NCBI GenBank assembly: GCA_910587025.1 | Contig: CAJUKR010000054.1 | Span: 1-9,692 of the forward strand | Length of the DNA stretch: 9,692 nt | Direction of reading: 5' to 3' | From: an uncultured Christensenellaceae bacterium | GTDB lineage: Bacteria > Bacillota > Clostridia > Christensenellales > Pumilibacteraceae | In this document: positions 1 to 6,323 of the stretch, piece by piece | How positions within the stretch are numbered: position 1 is the stretch's first letter | Layout of the letters: every line of letters starts with the position of its first letter | Made by a program: the position numbers and the translations under genes | Notes under the pieces: model-generated | Told to the model about the DNA's origin: nothing | Database searches by the model: none | The model's input: only the letters and a program-made list of their open reading frames with translations

Positions 1-995
1 GCCGTATTTTCATAGCGACGTTCGCGTCGAATATACACCGACTTCAGCAGATCATCGACCTTGCGGTAAAATATAATCGAAAGGTCGCTTTTTGCGGTCG
101 CAGTATGATCAATATAGCCGCTGCGGCGGCGCGTATAGGCGAGCTCAGATATTCGGACGATATGGTCGTAGACATCGACAAGATCAAGAAGATTCCGGAC
201 AAAGAACTTGTCATTATTACGACGGGCAGTCAGGGCGAGCCTATGAGCGCGCTGACCCGTATGGCAAGCGACGAAATGTCCAAAGTCAGACTGGGGTATA
301 ACGACACCGTTATCGTATCCGCTTCGCCCATACCCGGCAACGAGCGCATGGTATACAACGTCATAAACAATCTTTACCGTCACGGCTGTCGGGTCATTTA
401 CGAATCGCTTGCCGAAGTACATGTATCGGGACATGCGTATCAGGAAGAACTCAAGCTCATTCATTCGCTTATCAAGCCGAGATTTTTCATGCCCGTTCAC
501 GGCGAGCACAGACACCAGAAAAAGCACGCCGAACTCGCGATGCGGATCGGAATGGCGAACTCGAACATCATCGTGCCGGACATAGGCAATCAGATACTCG
601 TAAAGAGCCGTACCATGACGGTGGGCGACAATGTGCCGTCGGGCGCGCTTCTCGTGGACGGACTCGGCGTAGGCGACGTCGGAAGCACCGTGCTTCGCGA
701 CCGCAGACATCTTGCCGAGGAAGGACTGTTTATTATCGTTATCGGCGTGAATAAAGAGGAAGGCACGGTTTCGAGCATAGACGTCGTAAGCCGCGGTTTC
801 GTTTATACCGACGATGCCGAAGAATTGCTCGAAGAAGCCAAGCAGGTCGTTCTTCGCACGAGCTCGAAGATAGACCTTAAAGAACTCGAAGATCTGACGG
901 TGTACAAGAATCTCGTGAGAAAGGAAGTCAAGACGTTCCTATTCAAAGAAACGCACCGCAATCCGATGATTCTTCCCATAGTGGCGGAAAACTGA
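1..995 (+). CDS. rnj: Ribonuclease J, C-terminal part (5' end outside window)
   Basis: Metallo-beta-lactamase/beta-CASP ribonuclease with endo- and 5'-3' exonuclease activity, central to mRNA decay and rRNA maturation in Gram-positive bacteria. The reading frame is open from base 3 through the ATG at 105, so that ATG is internal: the residues before it (IATFASNIHRLQQIID) already match the family. About 330 residues are visible, against roughly 555 for the usual protein; the N-terminal metal-binding HxHxDH motif lies off the window. Visible signatures are ATFASNIHR, TGSQGEPMSAL, ASPIPGNE, SGHA (His codon at 432) and PVHGE (His codon at 498), the last two being late metal or catalytic histidines of the beta-CASP fold. 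The C-terminal RNase J domain follows (EEGLFIIVIGV, SRGFVYTDDAEELLEEA) and ends in the typical RNPMILPIV. The stop shares one base with the next start (TGATG), so the two genes are probably translationally coupled. Confidence 0.96.
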   Translation, partial: RIFIATFASNIHRLQQIIDLAVKYNRKVAFCGRSMINIAAAAARIGELRYSDDMVVDIDKIKKIPDKELVIITTGSQGEPMSALTRMASDEMSKVRLGYNDTVIVSASPIPGNERMVYNVINNLYRHGCRVIYESLAEVHVSGHAYQEELKLIHSLIKPRFFMPVHGEHRHQKKHAELAMRIGMANSNIIVPDIGNQILVKSRTMTVGDNVPSGALLVDGLGVGDVGSTVLRDRRHLAEEGLFIIVIGVNKEEGTVSSIDVVSRGFVYTDDAEELLEEAKQVVLRTSSKIDLKELEDLTVYKNLVRKEVKTFLFKETHRNPMILPIVAEN

Positions 996-1642
996 TGAGC
1001 TTTTACGAACACGGCAAAACGGAAGATTATCTTCTCGAATTGCTCGGAAATTCCGCGCCGCCCGGTCCGTCCGACGTCAGGCGGGACGCCGAGAAGTTCG
1101 GCGTACCGATCGTAAGCGATACGGGCGCGCAATTGCTTCGTATCGTGACGCGTATGGTTCGTCCTCGCCGTATTCTCGAAATAGGCACGGCGATAGGTTA
1201 CAGCGGGCTTATAATGCTGCTGAATTCGGACGCATGTCTGTATACGGTCGATTTCGACGAGGCGGCGCTCGATAAGGCGAGAAAGAATTTCGCAAAGTAC
1301 GGTATGAGCGGCAGAGTGCGCATTCTGTCGGGAGATGTATCCGACGTCGTTCCGATGATAGAAGGGTCGTTCGATCTGATTTTTCTCGACGGACCGAAGG
1401 GCAGATATCATGAACTGTTGCCTCATCTCGTCAGACTTCTTCCAGAGGGCGGCACGTTGCTGTGCGACAATGTACTGTATAGCGGACGTATGTCGGGAGA
1501 ACGCGAAGTCCCGCCCGAAAAGCGGACGATATACGACCGTCTGGAACTGTTTATGCGCGACGTCACGAGCGATCCGCGACTTATTACTTCGGTACTTCCC
1601 GTAGGCGACGGTATGAGTCTTTCGGTCAGAAAACCGATATAA
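995..1642 (+). CDS. trmR: SAM-dependent O-methyltransferase, TrmR-like (tRNA mo5U34)
   Basis: Class I methyltransferase of the COMT-like family 3 (B. subtilis YrrM/TrmR), 215 aa, a normal length. The family member TrmR methylates 5-hydroxyuridine at tRNA position 34 to 5-methoxyuridine, which widens wobble decoding. SAM-binding motif I is LEIGTAIGYS (61-70), followed by the acidic YTVDFDEA around 83-90. The divalent-metal residues expected for COMT-type enzymes are present: D132 in FDLIFLDGPKG, and D158-N159 in LLCDNVLYSGR. Taken alone, the sequence only says small-molecule or tRNA O-methyltransferase. The TrmR call rests on the next gene being a TrhP-type U32 protein, the same pairing as yrrM-yrrNO in Bacillus. 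The start overlaps the rnj stop by one base; a weak GGCGGA (983-988) lies in the rnj coding end. Confidence 0.85.
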   Translation: MSFYEHGKTEDYLLELLGNSAPPGPSDVRRDAEKFGVPIVSDTGAQLLRIVTRMVRPRRILEIGTAIGYSGLIMLLNSDACLYTVDFDEAALDKARKNFAKYGMSGRVRILSGDVSDVVPMIEGSFDLIFLDGPKGRYHELLPHLVRLLPEGGTLLCDNVLYSGRMSGEREVPPEKRTIYDRLELFMRDVTSDPRLITSVLPVGDGMSLSVRKPI

Positions 1643-1656
1643 AGCATATTCAACGA

Positions 1657-2859
1657 ATGAAACCGAAAATCGAAATTTTGTCCCCCGCGGGGAATATGAA
1701 CAAACTCAAGACGGCTTTCGCCTACGGCGCGGATGCCGCATATATCGCAGGCAAGCGCTTCGGATTGCGCGCTTATGCCGATAATTTCTCGGACGAGGAA
1801 ATTTACGCGGCGGCGGCTTACGCTCACGATCTCGGCAAGAAACTGTACGTTACGGTCAACATATACGCCGACGAGTCCGATCTCGGCGGTATTCCTTCAT
1901 ATGCGAAAACGCTCGAAAGCGCGGGGGTCGACGGTGTTATCGTCAGCGACCTCGGCGTATTTTCTTTGATCCGCGAAGCCGCTCCGAAACTCGAACTTCA
2001 CGTCAGCACACAGGCGAACGTCACCAACTCGGCGGCGGCGCTTTCGTGGGCGAAACTGGGCGCGAAACGTATAGTGCTCGCACGCGAAACACAACTCGGC
2101 GAGATCTCGCGTATACGAAAGGAATTACCCGACGATGTGGAGATAGAAGCGTTCGTTCACGGCGCGATGTGCATCGCATATTCGGGTCGTTGTTTGCTCT
2201 CTTCGTATTTTACCGACCGCGCCGGAAACAAAGGCGAATGCGTGCAGTGTTGTCGTTGGGAATACGATCTGATCGAAAAATCCCGCGGCGAAAAGATAGG
2301 TATCGAAGAGGACGGCAGGGGGACTTATATCCTTTCGGGCAAAGATCTCCGCATGATAGAACACCTCGGCGAGCTTGTTACCGCCGGCGTTACTTCGTTC
2401 AAGATCGAGGGCAGGGTAAAGACCGAATACTATGTCGCAGGGATAACGAACGCTTACCGTCGAGCTTTGGACGACGTTCTGTCTGGCAGACCGTTCGATA
2501 GGTCGCTTCTCGCCGAAACCGAAAAGGTGAGCCATCGCGGTTACACGACCGGATTCTATTACGGCGAAAAGGGCGGCGCGACGGGCGAGCCTAAACCGAC
2601 GGCTACGCATATTTTCACGGCAAACGTTATCAAAAGCGAAGACGGTTATGCCGAAGTGGAGATGCGCAACCGCTTTGCCGTAGGCGACGAACTCGAGGTG
2701 CTTTCGCCCGGACCGTGTTTCGGGAAAACCGTCAAGGTGACCGAGATAATCGACGAAATCGGAGAGAGAATAACCGTTGCCGACAAAGTTATGGCGAGAC
2801 TGAAACTTCGTACCGATCTTCCGCTCGCGCTTTACGATATTCTGCGGAAGAGGCTCTGA
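1657..2859 (+). CDS. trhP: U32-family protein, TrhP-like tRNA 5-hydroxyuridine synthesis protein
   Basis: 400-aa member of the 'peptidase U32' family, close in length and layout to TrhP (E. coli YegQ, B. subtilis YrrO). TrhP is needed for prephenate-dependent formation of 5-hydroxyuridine at tRNA position 34, the substrate of the TrmR gene just upstream. The N-terminal TIM-barrel-like part opens with EILSPAGNMNKLKTAFAYGADAAY. The diagnostic U32 signature ExFxxGAMCxxxxGxCxLS spans 164-182. Conserved cysteines are C172, C179, C195, C198 and C199, a set that in related U32 proteins (UbiU/UbiV) binds an Fe-S cluster. SFKIEGRVKTEYYV (247-260) is also family-typical, and residues about 310-395 form the small C-terminal beta domain. 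Bacillus has two adjacent U32 genes (trhP1, trhP2); here there is only one. The gap to trmR is 14 bp with no clear Shine-Dalgarno. Older annotations would call this a collagenase-like protease. Confidence 0.88.
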   Translation: MKPKIEILSPAGNMNKLKTAFAYGADAAYIAGKRFGLRAYADNFSDEEIYAAAAYAHDLGKKLYVTVNIYADESDLGGIPSYAKTLESAGVDGVIVSDLGVFSLIREAAPKLELHVSTQANVTNSAAALSWAKLGAKRIVLARETQLGEISRIRKELPDDVEIEAFVHGAMCIAYSGRCLLSSYFTDRAGNKGECVQCCRWEYDLIEKSRGEKIGIEEDGRGTYILSGKDLRMIEHLGELVTAGVTSFKIEGRVKTEYYVAGITNAYRRALDDVLSGRPFDRSLLAETEKVSHRGYTTGFYYGEKGGATGEPKPTATHIFTANVIKSEDGYAEVEMRNRFAVGDELEVLSPGPCFGKTVKVTEIIDEIGERITVADKVMARLKLRTDLPLALYDILRKRL

Positions 2860-2860
2860 C

Positions 2861-3874
2861 ATGTATTTTCTTTCGACTTTTTTAAGCACGCTTATGCTTA
2901 TCGCGTTGCTTGTGCCCGGCTTCGTTCTTCGCAAGGTCGGATTGGTCTCGGATACGGCGGCGAAAGATCTTTCGAGCGTTCTTATCTATATAGGCACGCC
3001 GGCAATGATCTTTTATTGCATGATGTCCGTCGAGATCGAGTTTGTCCGTCCCGTAGTCGTACTGATGTGCGTATTGCTCAGTCTGGCAATTCATTTCATT
3101 GCGTACGGTTTGGTGCGCGTTGCGTTTCATCGCTCGGAAGACGCGGGGAAGAAAGCCGCCGCGTCGTTCTCCGCAGTTTTTTCGAACTGCGGATTTCTCG
3201 GTATTCCGCTTACACGTATAGCGATCGAGTACGGCGACTCGTTCGGAGAAGCCTCGGGCGCGGCGATAAGCGAAGCCATGCTTTACGTCACGATTTTCAA
3301 CGTAGTGTTCAACTTGCTGAACTGGACGCTCGGCGTATTTTTGTACGGAGCCGCGCCCACCAAAAAACTCATGGCGAAAAAAGCGTTGCTCAATCCGTGC
3401 ACCGTCGCCACCGTCGCGGCATTGCCGTTTACTCTCACCGGATTGTCTTTGCTCGACCCCATAACGATAGGGGATTTCGAGATCACGCAGATAGGCTCTA
3501 TGATAACGTATCTTTATAATATCTGCGTGCCCGTGTCGATGTGTATATTCGGCATCCGAGTGGCGGATTCGAGTTTCGCGCACATGGTGAAAAGCAAATA
3601 CGTTTATGTGTCGTCCGCGGTAAAACTCGTGATCGTGCCGCTGATCACCGTCGGCGTTTGTCTGCTCCTCAACCTGTGGCTGGACGTGGGATTGCCGTTT
3701 GTGCTTGCAATGACCGTAATGTCCGCGACCCCGTCGGCGACGACGGCGCTTGCGTTTGCCGAACGTTTCGACGGCGATTCGTTGCTTGCGAGCGAATGCG
3801 TTATGGCGACTACGCTGTTGTCCGTTGTCACAATACCGTTGTTTCTTACGCTTGCGACGGCGGCGATAGGATAA
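2861..3874 (+). CDS. AEC-family permease (auxin efflux carrier-type transporter)
   Basis: 337-aa integral membrane protein of the AEC family, whose bacterial members include malate permeases; the substrate here cannot be read from sequence. About ten hydrophobic segments are visible (roughly 6-26, 38-57, 63-88, 102-122, 136-162, 176-200, 208-232, 246-273, 277-298, 310-335). Two family motifs are clear: FSNCGFLGIPLTRIAIEYG (107-125) and the C-terminal MSATPSATTALAFAERF followed by DGDSLLASECVM, with the conserved pattern of prolines and small residues. The paired motifs fit the inverted two-repeat fold of this transporter group. The start lies 1 bp after the trhP stop, behind a good GGAAGAGG (2846-2853), so it is probably the last gene of the rnj-trmR-trhP transcript. 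I see no functional tie to tRNA modification. No convincing terminator follows it. Confidence 0.9.
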   Translation: MYFLSTFLSTLMLIALLVPGFVLRKVGLVSDTAAKDLSSVLIYIGTPAMIFYCMMSVEIEFVRPVVVLMCVLLSLAIHFIAYGLVRVAFHRSEDAGKKAAASFSAVFSNCGFLGIPLTRIAIEYGDSFGEASGAAISEAMLYVTIFNVVFNLLNWTLGVFLYGAAPTKKLMAKKALLNPCTVATVAALPFTLTGLSLLDPITIGDFEITQIGSMITYLYNICVPVSMCIFGIRVADSSFAHMVKSKYVYVSSAVKLVIVPLITVGVCLLLNLWLDVGLPFVLAMTVMSATPSATTALAFAERFDGDSLLASECVMATTLLSVVTIPLFLTLATAAIG

Positions 3875-3891
3875 ATTTGCCGTTCAATCGT

Positions 3892-3920
3892 TTTACATTC
3901 GCCGAGGTATTTGATATAAT
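3892..3920 (+). promoter_or_regulatory. Strong sigma-A type promoter ahead of popT
   Basis: -35 TTTACA (3892-3897) and a perfect -10 TATAAT (3915-3920) separated by exactly 17 bp. Transcription would begin near 3927, giving a leader of about 50 nt before the popT ATG. The box pair sits just after the stop of the AEC permease, so popT can be expressed independently of the upstream run. Box match and spacing are direct observations; activity is inferred. Confidence 0.8.
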
Positions 3921-3964
3921 TATAACCGCACTCACTTGTCCGTGATAAATTCGCGGCGGCTGAA

Positions 3965-3970
3965 TATAAT
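3965..3970 (+). promoter_or_regulatory. Second TATAAT, 6 bases before the popT start codon
   Basis: A perfect TATAAT ends at 3970, which would place +1 exactly on the A of the popT ATG (3977). No Shine-Dalgarno-like sequence is seen in the bases upstream of that ATG. The nearest -35-like hexamer (TTGTCC, 3936-3941) is 23 bp away, too far for a normal promoter, and the TG before the -10 is one base out of register for an extended -10. It may simply be an AT-rich start region. Confidence 0.3.
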
Positions 3971-3976
3971 AATCTT

Positions 3977-4927
3977 ATGGAAGAAAACAAAGTACAAAAT
4001 AATACGCGAAGGACGCCGAAGAGCTTTTTTATCGATATGATAAAAGGCTTCGTTATGGGCGTTGCCGTGATAATACCCGGCTTTTCGGGCGGTACGATCG
4101 CAGTCGTTCTCGGAATATATAACGGCTTCATAGACGCCATTGCCGGACTGTTTAAGAATTTCAAAAAGAATTTCTTTTATCTTCTGCCTTTTGTACTCGG
4201 TATCATGATAGGCGTAGTGGCGCTGATCGTTCCGATCAGACTCGGTTTCGACTTCATACCTCTTCCGCTCATATGTCTGTTTGTCGGGCTTATGCTCGGC
4301 GGTATGCCGCCCATTCTGCGCGACGCGGGCGGTAAGCCGGGTCCGTGGCATATTGTCGCGCTCGTGATTGCATGCGCGTTTGCCGTAGGCATATGCTTTA
4401 TACCCGTTATCGGTAACGGCGGTATGGAAGACGCCGGTTTCCCGGTATACCTCGCGCTTTCGGGCGTGGGTGCGCTTGCGGCGGCCGGCTGTATAGTGCC
4501 GGGCATATCCGGCTCGATGATCGCCATGATCTTCGGATTTTACGACGATGTTATCAAAGCGGGCAACGATCTTATTACATTCAACAATTTCTGGCAAAGC
4601 GTGCTCGTACTTCTCGCTTTCGGTATAGGCATAATAGTCGGTTTCTTTACCATTGCATTCGTTATGCGCGCGTTGCTCCGTAAGTTCCCGAAAGGCACTT
4701 ACTATGCGATCATAGGGTTTATACTCGGTTCGGTATTTTCGATATATTACAAACAGGCGCAGACAATGCTTATAAATCCCGAACTGCCCGTTCCTCTTCA
4801 GGTGGTGCTTGCCGTGACGTTGTTTGCCGTCGGTTTTGCCGCGACGTTTACGTTCTGCATGGTGTCCGCGAAAAAAGAAAGGGAAATTAAGGAAAAAGAA
4901 AAAGCATCCGTCGAAGCGGTTGACTAA
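3977..4927 (+). CDS. popT: DUF368 membrane protein, undecaprenyl-phosphate translocase PopT
   Basis: 316-aa polytopic membrane protein of the DUF368 family. Members (PopT) recycle undecaprenyl phosphate, the lipid carrier for peptidoglycan and wall polymers, back across the cytoplasmic membrane. Two copies of the family hallmark are visible: IIPGFSGGTIAVVLGIYNG (32-50) and IVPGISGSMIAMIFGFYDD (173-191), an internal repeat that fits a two-fold pseudo-symmetric transporter. About eight to nine hydrophobic segments lie between and after them. The C-terminus is a short charged tail rich in Lys and Glu (299-316). The ATG at 3977 gives a 16-20 residue hydrophilic N-terminus before the first membrane segment; no in-frame alternative is evident upstream, and no Shine-Dalgarno is seen. 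It has its own promoter. The last codons overlap the promoter of the following TetR gene. Confidence 0.9.
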   Translation: MEENKVQNNTRRTPKSFFIDMIKGFVMGVAVIIPGFSGGTIAVVLGIYNGFIDAIAGLFKNFKKNFFYLLPFVLGIMIGVVALIVPIRLGFDFIPLPLICLFVGLMLGGMPPILRDAGGKPGPWHIVALVIACAFAVGICFIPVIGNGGMEDAGFPVYLALSGVGALAAAGCIVPGISGSMIAMIFGFYDDVIKAGNDLITFNNFWQSVLVLLAFGIGIIVGFFTIAFVMRALLRKFPKGTYYAIIGFILGSVFSIYYKQAQTMLINPELPVPLQVVLAVTLFAVGFAATFTFCMVSAKKEREIKEKEKASVEAVD

Positions 4928-4934
4928 AGCCGCT
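4915..4934 (+). repeat. Inverted repeat over the -35 of the TetR promoter (candidate operator)
   Basis: AGCGG-N10-CCGCT, two perfect 5-base arms, extendable to 7 bp as an RNA hairpin with one G-U pair and a 6-nt loop. It spans the popT stop codon and covers the TTGACT -35 box. A dyad of this size over a promoter element, directly upstream of a TetR gene, is where an autoregulatory operator is expected. No run of T follows closely, so it is not a canonical terminator. The operator role is inferred. Confidence 0.35.
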
Positions 4935-4949
4935 CGGGTATGGTAAAAT
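4920..4949 (+). promoter_or_regulatory. Promoter of the tetR-plsC-plsX unit
   Basis: -35 TTGACT (4920-4925), 18-bp spacer, -10 TAAAAT (4944-4949) with an extended-10 TGG just before it (4941-4943). Start of transcription is expected near the A at 4956, about 42 nt before the GTG start. The -35 lies inside the last codons of popT. Both boxes differ from consensus at one position each. Confidence 0.75.
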
Positions 4950-4964
4950 TATATGATTTTTCGC

Positions 4965-4977
4965 GCGGTCGTTCCGC
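4965..4977 (+). repeat. Short GCGG-N5-CCGC dyad in the tetR leader
   Basis: GCGG (4965-4968) and CCGC (4974-4977) flank 5 bases, between the expected transcription start and the Shine-Dalgarno. The arms share the GCGG/CCGC core of the dyad at 4915-4934 with a different spacing, so it could be a second half-site or a small leader hairpin. At four bases per arm it could also be chance. Confidence 0.2.
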
Positions 4978-4987
4978 CGAAAGAAGC

Positions 4988-4991
4988 GAGG
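4988..4991 (+). promoter_or_regulatory. Shine-Dalgarno supporting the GTG start of the TetR gene
   Basis: GAGG lies 6 bases before the GTG at 4998. An in-frame TAA (4995-4997) abuts this GTG, so no longer start is possible. Confidence 0.7.
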
Positions 4992-4997
4992 TCTTAA

Positions 4998-5609
4998 GTG
5001 ACGAAGAAGAACGTCGGAAGCGTCGCAGCCGAGGACGCGATTCTCGGCACCGCGTATCGGTTGCTTGCGAGTAAAGGTTACGCGGACGTTACCACGCGTG
5101 AGATTGCGTCGGAAGCGGGAGTCGCGCTCAGCCAGCTTAATTATTATTACAAAACAAAGGACAAACTGTACCGCACCGTCATCGATACGGCTGTGCGGAG
5201 ACTTATAGACGAACTTAAAGCGTTGTTTGCTAAAGGCGGAAGCCGCAGGGAAAACTTTACCGCTCTCGTCGATTATTTCAAGGACAAGATCGCCCGCGAA
5301 CCCGAACTGATGAAATTATTGCTCGACTTCACCGTTCAGGCGATGTGGAACAAGGGCATAAGGATCTACATATACGGTTTGTTCCGCGAACTTAATCTTC
5401 TTGTTCAGAAGTATGTGATCAAGGACAAGAAAGATCAGAAAACGTTCAAAGGAGTTCCCGTGGATTACGTCGCCGAGATCGCCATATACGCGGTGTTCGG
5501 AATGACGCTTCACGTTATTCTCGGCAAGCGCAACGCTTATGAAATGCAGACGGATTCGCTTACCGAAATGCTGTTCGGCAACGCGCCCGTCATGGGCTTC
5601 GGGGAGTAG
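4998..5609 (+). CDS. TetR-family transcriptional regulator
   Basis: 203-aa one-component regulator of normal TetR length. The N-terminal helix-turn-helix is clear: AILGTAYRLLASKGYADVTT (14-33), then REIASEAGVALSQLNYYYK (34-52), where LNYYYKTKDKLY corresponds to the usual LYYHFxxKxxLY at the end of the recognition helix. The rest (about 60-203) is a helical ligand and dimerisation domain that does not point to a specific ligand. Start is GTG, fixed by an adjoining in-frame stop. It is the first gene of a unit with plsC (3 bp downstream) and plsX, so by context it probably controls membrane phospholipid acyl transfer and its own promoter. That function is inferred from neighbours only. Fatty-acid-linked TetR members such as FabR are a known precedent, but no close identity is claimed. 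Confidence 0.9.
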   Translation: MTKKNVGSVAAEDAILGTAYRLLASKGYADVTTREIASEAGVALSQLNYYYKTKDKLYRTVIDTAVRRLIDELKALFAKGGSRRENFTALVDYFKDKIAREPELMKLLLDFTVQAMWNKGIRIYIYGLFRELNLLVQKYVIKDKKDQKTFKGVPVDYVAEIAIYAVFGMTLHVILGKRNAYEMQTDSLTEMLFGNAPVMGFGE

Positions 5610-5612
5610 ATT

Positions 5613-6323
5613 ATGGGCAAACCTTTTTACTATTTCGGCAAATGTCTGTATACTCTCGGCAGACCGTTTTTTCCCACGAAAGTGATAGGAAAGGAAAATA
5701 TCGTAAAGAATGGCTGTTGCATTTACGCATCGAATCATCTTTCGGGTATCGACATTCCTCTGACTCAGTTACATATTCCGGGTTACAGACGTTATATCGG
5801 AAAAAAAGAATATTCGGAAAAGGCGTTTCCGCGGTTTCTGCTGTCGCACTTCGGCGTGATATTTATCGATCGCGACAAGCCCGAGTTGTCCGTGATGCGC
5901 GAGATATTCAAGGTGCTCGCCGACGGTCAGATCTTGATCTTTCCCGAGGGAACGCGTAACCACGGATCTCCCGAGGAAATGTTGCCGATCAAAGGCGGTC
6001 TTGCCATTTTCGCGGCGAAGAGCGGCGTGCCGGTAATACCCGTACTGCTGTATCGCAAACCCAAGTTGTTCAGAAAAAATTATATGTACATAGGCGAGCC
6101 GATCGATATCTGCCCGAACAAAGGGCGTTTGCCGAATGCGGCGGAAGCGGAAAAACTTACTGCGCGTTACGATCGAGAATTCGCTCGGCTCAGAGTGATA
6201 TTCGACGACGTCGTCGAGCATAAACGTTGGAAGAAAAAGAACAGACTCCCCGCGGGCGTAAAATCTCCCGCGCTCGAGAAATGGGATAACGACCATCCCG
6301 CGCCCACGGAAGAAGGATTATGA
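5613..6323 (+). CDS. plsC: 1-acyl-sn-glycerol-3-phosphate acyltransferase (PlsC family)
   Basis: 236-aa LPLAT-superfamily enzyme that acylates lysophosphatidic acid to phosphatidic acid at the cytoplasmic membrane, the second acylation of glycerolipid synthesis. The catalytic NHxxxxD block is N41-H42-LSGI-D47. Substrate-binding motifs follow: FIDRD (84-88), FPEGTRN (110-116) and VPVIPV (139-144). There is no long N-terminal transmembrane stretch, as in compact Gram-positive PlsC proteins. The tail after about 200 is basic (KRWKKKNR) and then Pro- and acid-rich, with no recognised domain; the basic patch could aid membrane contact. GGGGAG at 5601-5606 serves the ATG at 5613, 3 bp after the TetR stop. 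Its end overlaps plsX by 4 bp (ATGA). The exact acceptor cannot be proved from motifs, but pairing with plsX favours lysophosphatidic acid. Confidence 0.9.
   Translation: MGKPFYYFGKCLYTLGRPFFPTKVIGKENIVKNGCCIYASNHLSGIDIPLTQLHIPGYRRYIGKKEYSEKAFPRFLLSHFGVIFIDRDKPELSVMREIFKVLADGQILIFPEGTRNHGSPEEMLPIKGGLAIFAAKSGVPVIPVLLYRKPKLFRKNYMYIGEPIDICPNKGRLPNAAEAEKLTARYDREFARLRVIFDDVVEHKRWKKKNRLPAGVKSPALEKWDNDHPAPTEEGL

Noticed and set aside
105..107. ATG as the start of the RNase J gene
   Set aside because: The frame is open upstream to the window edge and the upstream residues (ATFASNIHR) are conserved RNase J sequence, so the gene is simply cut by the window.
803..1426. 207-codon minus-strand open frame opposite rnj/trmR
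   Set aside because: Crosses the boundary of two convincing + strand genes and has no family features.
1657..2859. Collagenase-like protease as the function of the U32 protein
   Set aside because: The U32 label is historical. The cysteine pattern, length and adjacent trmR fit TrhP-type tRNA hydroxylation better.
2125..2934. 269-codon minus-strand open frame opposite trhP
   Set aside because: Shadow of trhP: no domain, no ribosome-binding site, and composition of an antisense frame.
3875..3891. Terminator after the AEC permease gene
   Set aside because: No stem with a following T-run is present; CGGC and GCCG around 3870-3882 pair weakly and no T-tract follows the stem.
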